64,000 bases of DNA from Fidelibacterota bacterium (GCA_018650445.1 JABIFX010000104.1:1-64000), one strand, 5' to 3'. Counted from the stretch's first letter, positions 24,786 to 35,569 are shown. The notes: a model not told the origin generated them from the sequence alone. A program made the numbers and translations.

Positions 24786-27700
24786 CTAATTAACGACCAC
24801 CCTAAAGGTAATGGTTCCGTTTTCACCCGTCTCGAGATCAAGGGCTCTTTCATATTTGATGTCGGTGACAGGCGCAGTTTGCAAGGCGTCATATCCACCG
24901 GCGATCACATGCTGAAATGTGATGGTCATGCCAGTACCTGCGGCAGAGTTTTCTACATAGGTTGCATTTTCTGGAACGGCTTGATCAACCACGACATTTT
25001 TTGCGATACCCACACCCACATTAGAATAGGTAACTGTATAAGTCAGGGTATCACCGGGCAATGCAATATTGAGATCGACAGTTTCAAGCAGAAATAACTC
25101 AGGCAAAGGCATGGGAAGTCCCGTTCCGCTAATGCTAAAGGTATAAGGGCTTTCGTCATCGTCATCAGAGGCAATGCTAATTGTGGCGGTACGTACTCCT
25201 TCAGCCCCAGGAATAAATCGGATGTTAAAGTCGGTGGATCCGCCGCCGGCAGCAATGGTGGGTTGTGGTATGAGGGTTAGTGTAAAATCACTGGCGTGAG
25301 TACCAGAAATGGATATATAGGGAGACCCGCCTGTCAGGGTTAGTACGGCACTACCTGTATTCTCAATTGTATAGCCTACCCAGCTTGATGAATCGACAAT
25401 GGTATCCTCAAAAATTGTACTGTCGGCCACAGAAGGTGTTACATCACCACTTGCGACGGATACACCATTACCCAAAATGCTTATTTCAGGACTAGCAATA
25501 CCAGTACCTTGAATACTAAAATCAAATGGATTTTCATCATCATCGTCATTGGCAATACTTAGGCTGGCTGTTCTTAAACCAACGGCCGTTGGATTAAATG
25601 TAACCGTAAAGGCAACCGAATCTCCAGGAGCCACCGATACAGCGGCCGGTTGACTGCTAACCAGGAAATCTCCTGCATGGGTACCACTGAGAACAACTAG
25701 AGGAGTACCGCTCAGGGATAGCGAACCGCTACCAATATTCTTTATATAAAAGGTGTTTTCTTGTGTGGCAGTTAGGATATCCTTACTACCAAAGTCTGTA
25801 TTATCCGTGTTGATGGGAGAACTATCTCCATCAGCAATGGATTCACCAAGGCCCAAAACAGTTATTTCTGGCGTTGCCAGACCAATACCCTGAATCGAGA
25901 AAGTATATGGATCTTCATCCAGATCGTTATTGGCTATTGAAAGGGTTGCCTCTCTTAACCCTGCCGCATTTGGATTAAAGGTGACTGTAAAAGTGGTTGA
26001 GTTATTTGTGGCAATGGGCGAGGATGGTGCACTTGTGACAGTAAAGTCAGCAGCATGGGCGCCTGTTACATCCACATAAGTAGATGGGTTTGAGAGAATT
26101 AGATTTGCGTTTCCAGTATTAAGAATAGAAAAGCTTTGAGCCTGGGTTCCAGTAAGAATATCCTCTGAACCAAAATCGGTGAAGTCGGAAGCGGTAGGAG
26201 TAATATCGCCATCAGCGACAACATTTCCATTTCCACTAACCTGAATTTCTGAGGCAAGACCAAACCCTCGAATATCAAAGGTAAAGGGGTTTTCATCAGG
26301 GTCGGTATTGGCAATACTCACGGTGGCCGATCTCAAACCTTCAGTTGCCGGGATAAAACGAATATCAAAACTGGTGCTGTCATTTGAAGCCACCGTTTCA
26401 GATGGTTGGACCTTAACATGAAAGTCTGCTGCATTCGTTCCGGAAATGGAAACCCTGGGAGTTCCATTTAAGGTTAGCGTGGCACCATTGCCATTAAAAA
26501 TCTTGTAGGTATGAATCACAGAATCAATCTGAGCGTCGACTGAGCCATAATCTGTATGGTCTAATGTCGATGGCGAATTATCATTATCAGTGATGTCAAC
26601 ATTATTGCCTTTTATGCTGATTTCCGGCGCAGACTGTTGATAAACACCAGCATCAAGACTGGAAAGATAGACACCAGAACTGATTACCAGGGCGGCAGAT
26701 TCTCCCGTCCCGGCATTAATGTCACTGTCAACACTATCATCACCACCAGCATCCTGTGTTGAAAAAACATAACCTGCCGGCAAGCCGGTAAAGTATAGTC
26801 GATATGTGTTTGGACTTAGGTTTGTGAACGAGTAGCGGCCGTTAGCATCCGTGATTGTGGTTGCAACGCTGGCGCCGCCATCGATCTTAATTTCTACGTC
26901 GATTCCGGGTACACCTGTTTCCCCGACATTTTGAATACCGTCTTCATTCACATCAAGCCAGACAAAATCTCCCACTCCAGTCGTTTTGAATCCAGCATCC
27001 CGGGAATTGTCAACGCCACTAATATTTAGAAAAAATGTTGCCGTCTTACCACTGTTTGATGGATCGGCATCATTATCAAGGGCATCATTTACTCCCTGGT
27101 CTAATGGAGAAAGCACAAATCCAACAGGAGGGTTGGTAAAAGCGAGATAATAATCACCAGAAGCAAGACCTTCAAAAACATAGGTACCATCAGCGCCACT
27201 TACAACAGAACCCAGTGCATTATCGCCAGAGTCATATAAGGTGACTGTAATACCAGCCATAGCATCTTCTCCGGCATCCTGAATACCATCACCATTGTTA
27301 TCCAGCCAGACCATATCACCAATAACACCATCTGACGGACTGGTACCATTTCCCTGGAGATCGAACAGATAAGGTGATTCACCAGGATCATTGTTGGCTA
27401 TGGAAATTGTGGCATTTCGCGTACCAACACTTGACGGATCAAACTGAACAACGAAAGTCGTGCTGTTCCCTGTGGTTACTGTTGATGCAGGTGCTGTCGT
27501 GACTGAAAAATCTGCTGTATGAGCCCCTGAAAACGATATCGCACCAACCGTTAAATCGGCATTTCCATCATTGTTAATAGTATAAGTCACCAATTTAGAA
27601 CCTGAGGTTATGTCCACATCACCAAAAAGAGTGCTGTCGGATAAAGCAGGAGAAGTATCACCATTGATTATGGTTACACTATTACCAGAGACAGTCATTT

Positions 27701-30700
27701 CTGGAGTTGATACCCCGGTTCCTTCAATGCTAAATGTGTAGGGGTTTTCAGTCAGATCACTATTACCAAGGCTAATGGTTGCTTTACGAAGTCCTGTCCC
27801 CGAGGGGTTAAATTCAACAGTGAAAGCCACCGTACTGTTGGGAGCAACCAGAGGAGCTGGATTCGCTATGACGGTATAGTCGATGGTATGGGGGCCTGAA
27901 ATGGAAATAATTGGATTGTTTCCCAGAACGAGGTCATCGCTACCAGTGTTAAAAACAACAAACTCTTGTGTTGCCGTGAGGCCGCCAATTACCTCAATGC
28001 TTCCGAAATCAGTACCATCTGCAGTAGAGGGAGATAGGTCACCAGAAGAAATAACCTGCATGTTTCCTTTAACGCTGATCTCAGACAGAGATGTTGGGTC
28101 ATAAATACCAGTTCCCTGTATTGTGAATGTGTAGGGGTTTTCATCTGCATCATCATTTTGAATGCTCACGATGGCCTGGCGAGTTCCCAGGGCAAAGGGT
28201 GTGAAGGTGACTTCAAAACTAGTTGTACTACTATCAATAGCTATGGAGTTAGACGGCGTGGATGTAATGGTAAATTCAGAGGCGTTTGTACCACTGAAGT
28301 TCACATAGGGTGGTGGTCCGGTCAAACTCAATATGGCATAGCCAACATTACGAATAACAAAGGTTGCCGTAGCGGGTACACCAGAAATTTCAGCAGATCC
28401 CACATCTGTGAAATCAACGCTGGTGGGGAAAGCATCTCCAGATTCAATGACCAGGCCATTTCCTAGAATCTCTATTTCCTCATCGAGAGTTGAGGTTCCC
28501 AGACCCTGAATGTCAAAACTAAAAGGGCTTTCATCAGCATCATCGCTTGAGATAAGCACAGTTGCCTGTCTCACACCAGTAGTTGTTGGATCAAAGGCAA
28601 CCTGGAAAGAGAGTGATCCCGCAGCGTTTACTGTTGAGCTGGCAGGCTGTTGAGAAACAATAAAGTCTCCGGCGTTAGTGCCTGATATCTGAACGATAGG
28701 TAAGCTGGTCAGGGATAAAGCAGCTGATCCAACATTCTGTATGGTGAAAGTATGAGCAACTTGTGCCGCAAAAATATCACGACCACCAAAATCGGTCAGA
28801 TCCGAAGTTGATGGAGAGGTGTCACCATCAGCAATATCATTCAAGTTTCCCTGTAGAGCAATCTCAGGCGTGGCTGTACCGGTCCCCTGAATGTCAAATG
28901 TGAATGGATTTTCGTCTGCATCTGTATTGGCGATGGCGATCGTTGCGACGCGTAAACCAATGGCAGTAGGATTAAATTGAACCGTAAACGTGGTTGAACC
29001 ACTTATAGCAATCGGTGTTGAGGGATTTGAACTGATGGAGAAATCTCCAGGATTGGTTCCTCCAATTACAATAGGAGTGCCCCCCGTTAAATCAAGAGCA
29101 GCTGCTCCGGTATTCTGAATGGTGAAGACCACATGATTATATCCTGTGACAATATCAAAAATACCAAACTCAGTAGAATCGGCAGAGGACGGCGTGATAT
29201 CACCAGAAGCGATATCTTGTCCATTCCCCCGAACCGCTATTTCAGGAGCAAGCCCTGTTCCTTGAATATCAAAATCATAAGGGTTTTCATCAGGGTCATT
29301 GTTTGAAATGGATACGACGGCTGACCGTAGCCCATTATCACTTGGGTCAAAAGTTATCTGAAAGGTAGTAGTTCCGCTTGTTGTAACCGTTGTGGCCGGG
29401 GCCGTGGTTACCGTAAAATCTGCCGCATGTGTTCCCGAAATAGCAACTGTGGGTGATCCATTTAAAGTCAGGTCTGCTGCTCCACCGGCGTTATCAATGG
29501 TGAAAGTATGCACAACGCTACCAGTTGCTGCAGAGGTGGATCCAAACTCTGTATCGTCCGTTAGGCTTGGTGACGTGTCGCCATCAGGAATCGCAGTGCC
29601 ATTGCCAGTAATATTCATTTCTGGAGATGATTGTTGAGACATGCCTGCATCGATAGTGGCGTTAAAGTTACCAGCTCCTGCCGTGAATAGATCAGAGAGA
29701 CCGGAGCCTGTGTTTACATCACTATCGACAAGATCGGTAGCACCGCTATTTTGGTTCACAAACTGATAGCCACCAGGCAGATTGCTAACACGAATTCTAT
29801 AGTTAGCTGGAGTGACATCACTAAAGTAATATATTCCATCAGCATTCGAGATCGTTGCATCAACCGTTGAACCACTACTCTCTAAAACAAGCTCTACGGT
29901 AACCCCGGGAACACCAGGCTCGCCATAATCCTGATCACCGTTTGAATTGAGATCATCCCAGATAAAATCTCCAACACCAGTTGAAGTAAATCCAGCATCA
30001 ATACCTTCTTCAACCAGACCGACACCTACAAAGAAATTGGCGGTCTTACCTGTGGAGGGATTCGGGTCACTGTCATTAACATCATCTCCACCCTGGTCCT
30101 GCAGGGTGAAACCAAAACCAGTCGGTGCACCGGAAAAGATGATAAAGTATTCTGAAGGGGCCAGGTTTTGAAAAGAGTAGTCCCCGTTCTGATCAGAGAT
30201 AGTTGAGGCAATAAAAGGACTATCAATACTATATAAATCTACAACGACTCCAGCCAGACCGGGTTCTCCATCGTCCTGAATACCATCCGCATCACTATCA
30301 ACCCAGACCCTGTTTCCCACCTGCCCTGTAGTAGGAAGGGGCGCAGGGACCAATGGACAAGAAGCACCATCTGATTTGTTTAAATCAGATTCTCCCTGTC
30401 CCACATAGATACTAAATCCAGAAGGGGAAATCTTATACATTTTACCGCTTTGACTGTTGGTAGTAAAAATATAACCATCATCTGCTGTCCAGGCTGCACC
30501 GTAGTAGGCACTATTGATATTATTGCTATAGTCATCACTTAATCTACCAGTAATAGGAATGGTTGAGACATTGTGACTGGCTGGATTGTACTGATAAAGA
30601 GTGGCTTCATGAATCCCATAAAAGTATCCATCTGCATCCAGGAAAGCCATATCGATGGGAATCCAGGCAGTACCGCTGGTTGACTCGTAAGTTACAGTAC

Positions 30701-33700
30701 CCGTGCTGGCATCAAAAATTCCAACGGTAGTACCGTTTGCATCAAAAAAGTACATGTTTCCCGTAACGTCAAAATCAGCCCTCCAGGATAAAAAGTTTAT
30801 ATTTACGGACAGCACCTCAACGTCATAATTTCCATCGATGCGGATAATGTTGTCTCCAGAAACATCCCCATCCTGCTCAAAAGCATACAGCATTCCATCT
30901 TCCAGATTGTATCCAACGCCATTGATGTGATACCCAACGGTTTTTGCGATATCGTAATGGTATGGATTAACCGAGGCATCCATTGCGGCAACATCACCAT
31001 CAGTACCCCAGATATGGAAGAATCTGGAGATACAGGGAAAAGGTGTTCCCGCGACTTTTCCATATCCTGTTAACCAGAAACTGTAAGGGGATTCATTACT
31101 GTCACTATTTTCAATGGAAACAGACACATTACGACTGCCAGTTTGGGCCGGGTCAAACTCGACAATAAAATCAGAGCTTCCTCCGGCAGGAATTGAAGCA
31201 GATGGCATGCTGGTAACCGAGTACTCTCCGGCAGCATCTCCCTGAAGCTCAACCAAAGGATTCCCCGTTAAAACAAGGCTTGAGTCACCAGTGTTGAAAA
31301 TCGTATAAGTTGCGTATGCCTTAACCAAAACAGGATGAACATCACCAAAGTCAGTACTGTCCATTACACTTGGGGTGGCATCACCACTGGCTATCACAAG
31401 ATTGTTGCCACGGACCTCAATCTCTGGATAGGTCAAACCAAACCCCTCCACAGTGAAGGTGTATGGGTTTTCATCGCTATCATTATTCTCAATACTTACA
31501 AGAGCAGTCCGCAAGCCTGGAGCGGAAGGGGTGAAAGAAACATTAAAAGGCACACTTCCGGTAGGTGCCACAGGGGTGCTGGGTTGCAGGGTAATAGAAA
31601 AGTCTGAGGCATGAGATCCAGATAGGGTTACCAATGGTGAGCTGGCTAAAACCAGGTCATGTGAACCTGAATTGGTAATCATAAATGTCTGACCAAGCGA
31701 TCCGCTGGCAACTGGGATTGTTCCAAGATAGGTACCATCGGTTACCGATGTGCTATTATCTCCAGAGGTAATACTGTTAAGGTTTCCCTGAACATCAATT
31801 TCAGATAGAATGCTACCATCATTGACTCCAGCACCTTGAATTGCAAAAGAATAGCTGCTCTCATTCAAGTCATTGTTGTTGATGGTCAGGATGGCTGAAC
31901 GAGTACCCGCAGTTTGCGGATCAAAGGAAATCTGAAATGTTGTATAAGAGCCCGAGGCGATGGTACTGGAAGGCGGGCTATGAACACTGAAGTCACCAGC
32001 ATGGACACCACTAATAGTAATAAGTGGCCAGGAGCCAGTCAGGTTTAGCTGGGCAGGTCCCGTATTAAAAATTGTGTATGTAACTACGTATGTGGCTTCG
32101 CCCACTATTAAAGTGTCAACATCTGTTGAATCGTCAAATGAAGCTATCATATCACCATCGACAATTGATACGCCGTTTCCCTGAATATCTATTTCAGGAT
32201 TGATGGTTCCAGTACCCTGAATATTAAAAGTGTAGGGGCTTTCATCAGGATCATTATTGGTGATGGAAACAGTGGCTTGTCTTAGTCCAGTGGCTGGCGG
32301 ATCAAAAGTAATTTGAAAGGATTGAGTTCCTCCCAGGGGGCTAACGGTAGACGAGGCTGGTTGTTGACTGACGGTAAAATCAGCAGCCTGGGATCCAAAA
32401 ACAGAAACGAGAGGCACACCAGTTAGGGATAAATCACCAGACCCTGAATTGGTAATCGAATAGGTATAAATTGTTGAGCCAGTATTAATATCCGTGTTGT
32501 CGAAATCAGTATAATCTGCAGTTGATGTGGATGTCTTCCCATCAGCAATGGAGACACTATTCCCAACAATATCCATTTCTGGAACAACCGAGCCGGTTCC
32601 CTGAATGTCAAACGTATAAGGACCTTCGTCGGGATCATTATTAGAGATAGATATGGTAGCCGTTCTAATTCCTGAAGCATCAGGATCAAATTTGACAATA
32701 AAAACGCTGGTGCCGCCAGCAGGGCTAATACTATTAGTCGGTTGAGTTGTTATGGAAAAATCAGCAGCATGAGATCCTGACAGGATAACGGCAGGAGACC
32801 CGGTTAAAGCAAGACCACTTGTACCAGTGTTTGATATGGTAAAACTATGCTCCACATATTCGGTAACAATATCAGCACTTCCAAAATAGGTGTTGTCAGT
32901 GACGCTGGGAGAGGCATCTCCATCAAAGATAGACGTGCTGTTTCCCGACACGTCCATTTCAGGAGGACCTGAACCCACTCCTTGAATATTAAAAGTATAG
33001 GGGTTTTCATTTGGATCTATGTTGGCGATAGAGATCGTGGCACTGCGCGTTCCGAGATCTGATGGATCAAAAAGGACAATAAATATATCACTCCCGCCAC
33101 CACTTATCGTGGCCCCCGGCTGTGTCGTTACTGAAAAATCAGCAGCATGGGTTCCCGTGATATTGACAACAGGAGAACCAGTCAACAGTAAGTCTCCACC
33201 ACCATAATTGTAGAGCGTAAAAGTTTGTGAGACAGAACCAACCAGACTGTAAACAATTCCAAAATCAGTACCATCAGATGTACCGGGAGTCGTGTCACCA
33301 TCGGTGATATCAAGAGCATTACCCTGAATATTTATTTCTGGAGCTGTTGCCACATTAATGCTGTAATCTTCAACCTCACCGTCAAAACCATTTTCACAAC
33401 TCGTTGGATATGCATCCCATTTCGTAGAAATACGCATGGTGGTCGTGCCCAAAGTTGCCGTTCCAGGGATTGTTATCGAATAAGGGGATGCACTTGTCAA
33501 GTCAGCCTCAACATCGGTGGCTGTTCCGAGAACATAAGATTCATTGGTATCCTCGAAATCTGAATCCTGGTTCCAGTCAATCCAAACCATAGTATTGATC
33601 GTCCAATTACCATCGCTATTTACATAGACACTCAGGTCATACGAAATAGACTGAGAGACGGTTGTTGATATTCCTGTAAAATCTGAATAATCATTATCCT

Positions 33701-33935
33701 CAAGTATGGTTGAATTATCGATGGTGTTAAAAACAACCTGCCGAATTCCTGTGAAATAGCCATCAGAGCCATTACCCGTTGAAGCGCATTGCCCCGAGAC
33801 CTCAGTGCTGGTTCCAAACAATACAAACAGGAAGAGAAAAGATAGAGTATGCAGAGTTCTCGTATTGATGAAGCCGAGGTTTGAGCCTAATGAGCCCATC
33901 GTATTTTTAGAATAAATGGTTTGAGAAAGAGTCAT
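24786..33935 (-). CDS. Giant secreted repeat protein (choice-of-anchor D, SdrD B, GEVED, DUF11)
   Basis: 3049 residues. After a signal peptide (TLSFLFLFVLFGTSTEVSGQ) comes a GEVED domain (WIDWNQDSDFED...GEVEDYSI, to about 195). Six 'choice-of-anchor D' (ASPM-SPD-2-Hydin-like Ig) repeats follow (about 195-958), then a propeller-like segment (958-1198) and two SdrD B-like domains (VGNRVWVDSDADGIQDDGEPG type, 1200-1432). Next are six more D repeats (1437-2195), two more SdrD B domains (2198-2432), four D repeats (2433-2935) and a DUF11 domain (2940-3049). Sixteen D repeats in total each open with a pattern such as PEIxVxGNG..I.DGD..PS..D.T.FG. It ends without a visible sorting domain or anchor. 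Adhesion or surface-scaffold function is inferred. ATG 33935 lacks a strong ribosome site; ATG 33899 is also possible. Confidence 0.9.
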   Translation of the reverse strand: MTLSQTIYSKNTMGSLGSNLGFINTRTLHTLSFLFLFVLFGTSTEVSGQCASTGNGSDGYFTGIRQVVFNTIDNSTILEDNDYSDFTGISTTVSQSISYDLSVYVNSDGNWTINTMVWIDWNQDSDFEDTNESYVLGTATDVEADLTSASPYSITIPGTATLGTTTMRISTKWDAYPTSCENGFDGEVEDYSINVATAPEINIQGNALDITDGDTTPGTSDGTDFGIVYSLVGSVSQTFTLYNYGGGDLLLTGSPVVNITGTHAADFSVTTQPGATISGGGSDIFIVLFDPSDLGTRSATISIANIDPNENPYTFNIQGVGSGPPEMDVSGNSTSIFDGDASPSVTDNTYFGSADIVTEYVEHSFTISNTGTSGLALTGSPAVILSGSHAADFSITTQPTNSISPAGGTSVFIVKFDPDASGIRTATISISNNDPDEGPYTFDIQGTGSVVPEMDIVGNSVSIADGKTSTSTADYTDFDNTDINTGSTIYTYSITNSGSGDLSLTGVPLVSVFGSQAADFTVSQQPASSTVSPLGGTQSFQITFDPPATGLRQATVSITNNDPDESPYTFNIQGTGTINPEIDIQGNGVSIVDGDMIASFDDSTDVDTLIVGEATYVVTYTIFNTGPAQLNLTGSWPLITISGVHAGDFSVHSPPSSTIASGSYTTFQISFDPQTAGTRSAILTINNNDLNESSYSFAIQGAGVNDGSILSEIDVQGNLNSITSGDNSTSVTDGTYLGTIPVASGSLGQTFMITNSGSHDLVLASSPLVTLSGSHASDFSITLQPSTPVAPTGSVPFNVSFTPSAPGLRTALVSIENNDSDENPYTFTVEGFGLTYPEIEVRGNNLVIASGDATPSVMDSTDFGDVHPVLVKAYATYTIFNTGDSSLVLTGNPLVELQGDAAGEYSVTSMPSASIPAGGSSDFIVEFDPAQTGSRNVSVSIENSDSNESPYSFWLTGYGKVAGTPFPCISRFFHIWGTDGDVAAMDASVNPYHYDIAKTVGYHINGVGYNLEDGMLYAFEQDGDVSGDNIIRIDGNYDVEVLSVNINFLSWRADFDVTGNMYFFDANGTTVGIFDASTGTVTYESTSGTAWIPIDMAFLDADGYFYGIHEATLYQYNPASHNVSTIPITGRLSDDYSNNINSAYYGAAWTADDGYIFTTNSQSGKMYKISPSGFSIYVGQGESDLNKSDGASCPLVPAPLPTTGQVGNRVWVDSDADGIQDDGEPGLAGVVVDLYSIDSPFIASTISDQNGDYSFQNLAPSEYFIIFSGAPTGFGFTLQDQGGDDVNDSDPNPSTGKTANFFVGVGLVEEGIDAGFTSTGVGDFIWDDLNSNGDQDYGEPGVPGVTVELVLESSGSTVDATISNADGIYYFSDVTPANYRIRVSNLPGGYQFVNQNSGATDLVDSDVNTGSGLSDLFTAGAGNFNATIDAGMSQQSSPEMNITGNGTAIPDGDTSPSLTDDTEFGSTSAATGSVVHTFTIDNAGGAADLTLNGSPTVAISGTHAADFTVTTAPATTVTTSGTTTFQITFDPSDNGLRSAVVSISNNDPDENPYDFDIQGTGLAPEIAVRGNGQDIASGDITPSSADSTEFGIFDIVTGYNHVVFTIQNTGAAALDLTGGTPIVIGGTNPGDFSISSNPSTPIAISGSTTFTVQFNPTAIGLRVATIAIANTDADENPFTFDIQGTGTATPEIALQGNLNDIADGDTSPSTSDLTDFGGRDIFAAQVAHTFTIQNVGSAALSLTSLPIVQISGTNAGDFIVSQQPASSTVNAAGSLSFQVAFDPTTTGVRQATVLISSDDADESPFSFDIQGLGTSTLDEEIEILGNGLVIESGDAFPTSVDFTDVGSAEISGVPATATFVIRNVGYAILSLTGPPPYVNFSGTNASEFTITSTPSNSIAIDSSTTSFEVTFTPFALGTRQAIVSIQNDDADENPYTFTIQGTGIYDPTSLSEISVKGNMQVISSGDLSPSTADGTDFGSIEVIGGLTATQEFVVFNTGSDDLVLGNNPIISISGPHTIDYTVIANPAPLVAPNSTVAFTVEFNPSGTGLRKATISLGNSDLTENPYTFSIEGTGVSTPEMTVSGNSVTIINGDTSPALSDSTLFGDVDITSGSKLVTYTINNDGNADLTVGAISFSGAHTADFSVTTAPASTVTTGNSTTFVVQFDPSSVGTRNATISIANNDPGESPYLFDLQGNGTSPSDGVIGDMVWLDNNGDGIQDAGEDAMAGITVTLYDSGDNALGSVVSGADGTYVFEGLASGDYYLAFTNPPVGFVLSPLDQGVNDALDNDADPSNSGKTATFFLNISGVDNSRDAGFKTTGVGDFVWLDVNEDGIQNVGETGVPGIDVEIKIDGGASVATTITDANGRYSFTNLSPNTYRLYFTGLPAGYVFSTQDAGGDDSVDSDINAGTGESAALVISSGVYLSSLDAGVYQQSAPEISIKGNNVDITDNDNSPSTLDHTDYGSVDAQIDSVIHTYKIFNGNGATLTLNGTPRVSISGTNAADFHVKVQPSETVASNDSTSFDIRFIPATEGLRSATVSIANTDPDENPFTFDIRGFGLASEIQVSGNGNVVADGDITPTASDFTDFGSEDILTGTQAQSFSILNTGNANLILSNPSTYVDVTGAHAADFTVTSAPSSPIATNNSTTFTVTFNPNAAGLREATLSIANNDLDEDPYTFSIQGIGLATPEITVLGLGESIADGDSSPINTDNTDFGSKDILTATQENTFYIKNIGSGSLSLSGTPLVVLSGTHAGDFLVSSQPAAVSVAPGDSVAFTVTFNPTAVGLRTASLSIANDDDDENPFDFSIQGTGIASPEISILGNGVSVASGDVTPSVADSTIFEDTIVDSSSWVGYTIENTGSAVLTLTGGSPYISISGTHASDFTLTLIPQPTIAAGGGSTDFNIRFIPGAEGVRTATISIASDDDDESPYTFSISGTGLPMPLPELFLLETVDLNIALPGDTLTYTVTYSNVGVGIAKNVVVDQAVPENATYVENSAAGTGMTITFQHVIAGGYDALQTAPVTDIKYERALDLETGENGTITFRVVVN

Positions 33936-34394
33936 GTTAGTTCAGAATCCAGTTTTGTTACCGAGGATATATATTGATCCAATACCATTGCGAAAGTGAG
34001 TGCTGCTGACATGGTGATAGCTTGGCACAACAGACCGAAAAATAAAAATACTTTTGTTAAATATTCTTTTCATATGTTCCTTTATATATGTCAAAGGTCG
34101 TGCCATGGGATAAAACAGGACCTAAATCACTAATAACAATATGGATAAGTGTTGATATTTATAAGGATTAATCAGTGTCGGTGTTAGTTATATCTGACGG
34201 AATTTTTGCGAATGTAATATTATGGAGACAGTAAATGACAAACGCAAGCAATAGCCAAAAGAACGATTAAAGGAAAGGACGGGGAGAAACAAGACAGGAA
34301 AACGGTCGAGCTTTTCAGTGGCCATAGAGATGCAATAAAGTTGAAATATTAATTAAAAAGAAGGAGCAACATGTCTACAGCAGGGATGGAAATA
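33936..34394. other. Intergenic region upstream of the giant gene
   Basis: 459 bases, AT-rich, holding the promoter of the giant repeat gene on the minus strand. On the plus strand AAGGAG followed by ATG at 34371 looks like a gene start, but the frame runs only into the antisense of the MmcQ-like gene. No terminator, tRNA or repeat is evident. Confidence 0.4.
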
Positions 34395-34751
34395 TTAATC
34401 CACCCCAAGACGTTTCTGTTCATTTTTACTCATTTTTCTGACAACCAAAAGGTAGGAGTCCTCAATAAGTTTTCTCACGAGCCTGGGGTCCAGACTCCCA
34501 TCAAGAATGACCGTATTCCAGTGATCCTTGTTCATGTGATAACCAGGGGTGATTGCTTCAAACTGAGACCGTAATATTTGTGCGTCATCAGGATCACATT
34601 TAAGGTTAATTCCCAAGGGGTTCCACTCAAGTCCAACTAATGCAAATATTTTGTTTGCCACTTTAAAGACGGCTGTTTTTTCATCAAAGGGGAAGCCTAA
34701 AGAGGCATCCTTAAACTCCAGGAGGATCTCTTCAAGCACTGCATATTTCAT
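34395..34751 (-). CDS. MmcQ/YjbR family protein
   Basis: A 118-residue protein with the MmcQ/YjbR (CyaY-like fold) pattern: LGFPFDEKTAVFKVANKIFALVGLEW, INLKCDPDDAQILRSQF, ITPGYHMNKDHWNTVILDGSL and LVRKLIEDSYLLVVRKMSK. The family is described as DNA-binding-like, without a firm function. It starts 12 bases after the TrpF-like gene and is probably in the same transcript. Confidence 0.9.
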   Translation of the reverse strand: MKYAVLEEILLEFKDASLGFPFDEKTAVFKVANKIFALVGLEWNPLGINLKCDPDDAQILRSQFEAITPGYHMNKDHWNTVILDGSLDPRLVRKLIEDSYLLVVRKMSKNEQKRLGVD

Positions 34752-34763
34752 TGGTTGTTTTTC

Positions 34764-35420
34764 CTATCCACTGCGAGCGAGTTGTATAAATTTTTCTAGT
34801 TTCTTTTGATCAAGATTCCCATCAGTTCGAACTCCACTGCAAAGATCAAATCCATTTGGTTGAACTGCCATTTCAGCGGCTTGAATATTGTCAGGATTTA
34901 ATCCTCCAGCTAGAAAAACAGGTAAGGCGCTTCGTTCGCAAATCTCCTGACTTATATCCCAATTATGGATTTTGCCCGTGCCACCGAGAGTCTTGATTTT
35001 TGCTTTTGGATTTCCAGAATCGAGAAGAAGATAATCAACCAGATCATCATAAAGTAACGCCTCAGAAATAGAGCGCTCATCTATCACGTGGATGACTTGA
35101 ATCAGACAGGTTTCAGGGAGTGAATTTCTGAGTTGCCTCAGTTCGGTTTCAGGGAGTTTATCAACCAACTGAACCCCCCAGGTTTTGACTTGATCGTGTT
35201 GATTTAAAATGTCTTGATGATGACGCTTGCTGGTGAGTAAAACGGTCATTGTGTCGGCTGGCAGTGCAGTAACAATATTCTCGATTTGCCTGAGAGATAT
35301 AACCCCGGGTCCACTGGGCATTTCCGAGACCAGCCCCAAGAGCTCTGCGCTGGCACCCAGGGCCATTTTTGCCTCAATTAAAGAAGTGATACAACAAACT
35401 TTTATAAGGCGCTCTTTCAT
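34764..35420 (-). CDS. TrpF-like (phosphoribosylanthranilate isomerase family) orphan
   Basis: A 218-residue TIM-barrel protein. TrpF landmarks are present: KVCC in place of KICG with the catalytic-position C9, DYLLLDSG with the catalytic-position Asp, LGGTGKIHNWDI, LPVFLAGGLNPDNIQ and GFDLCSGVRTDGNLDQKKL. Differences from TrpF are the KICG glycine changed to Cys and the usual GFVF..SPR loop replaced by GLVSEMPSGPG. No other trp gene is nearby. It may be a true isomerase in a scattered pathway or a paralogue with another ketose/aldose isomerisation. It shares a probable transcript with the MmcQ/YjbR gene. Confidence 0.72.
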   Translation of the reverse strand: MKERLIKVCCITSLIEAKMALGASAELLGLVSEMPSGPGVISLRQIENIVTALPADTMTVLLTSKRHHQDILNQHDQVKTWGVQLVDKLPETELRQLRNSLPETCLIQVIHVIDERSISEALLYDDLVDYLLLDSGNPKAKIKTLGGTGKIHNWDISQEICERSALPVFLAGGLNPDNIQAAEMAVQPNGFDLCSGVRTDGNLDQKKLEKFIQLARSG

Positions 35421-35569
35421 TTAAATAACCTGTTTTTGAAAAGAGGTCAAAATGTTGCTAATGTTGAGAAAGCGACCCGTAATTAAGCAAATCAGATCAA
35501 ATTCGCAATCAATATGCGGGCTAACGATTGATATTTCAGGCCTAATCATCATGACAGATAAGGTGTTTT

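Noticed and set aside
25043-33826. Many short open frames on both strands of the giant repeat gene
   Set aside because: Low-complexity, repeat-derived shadows of the 3049-residue frame; none has a ribosome site or family motif.
24786-33935. Repetitive DNA that might look like a CRISPR or tandem-repeat array
   Set aside because: The periodicity follows the sixteen protein repeats of about 120 residues; no short identical repeats with unique spacers are present.
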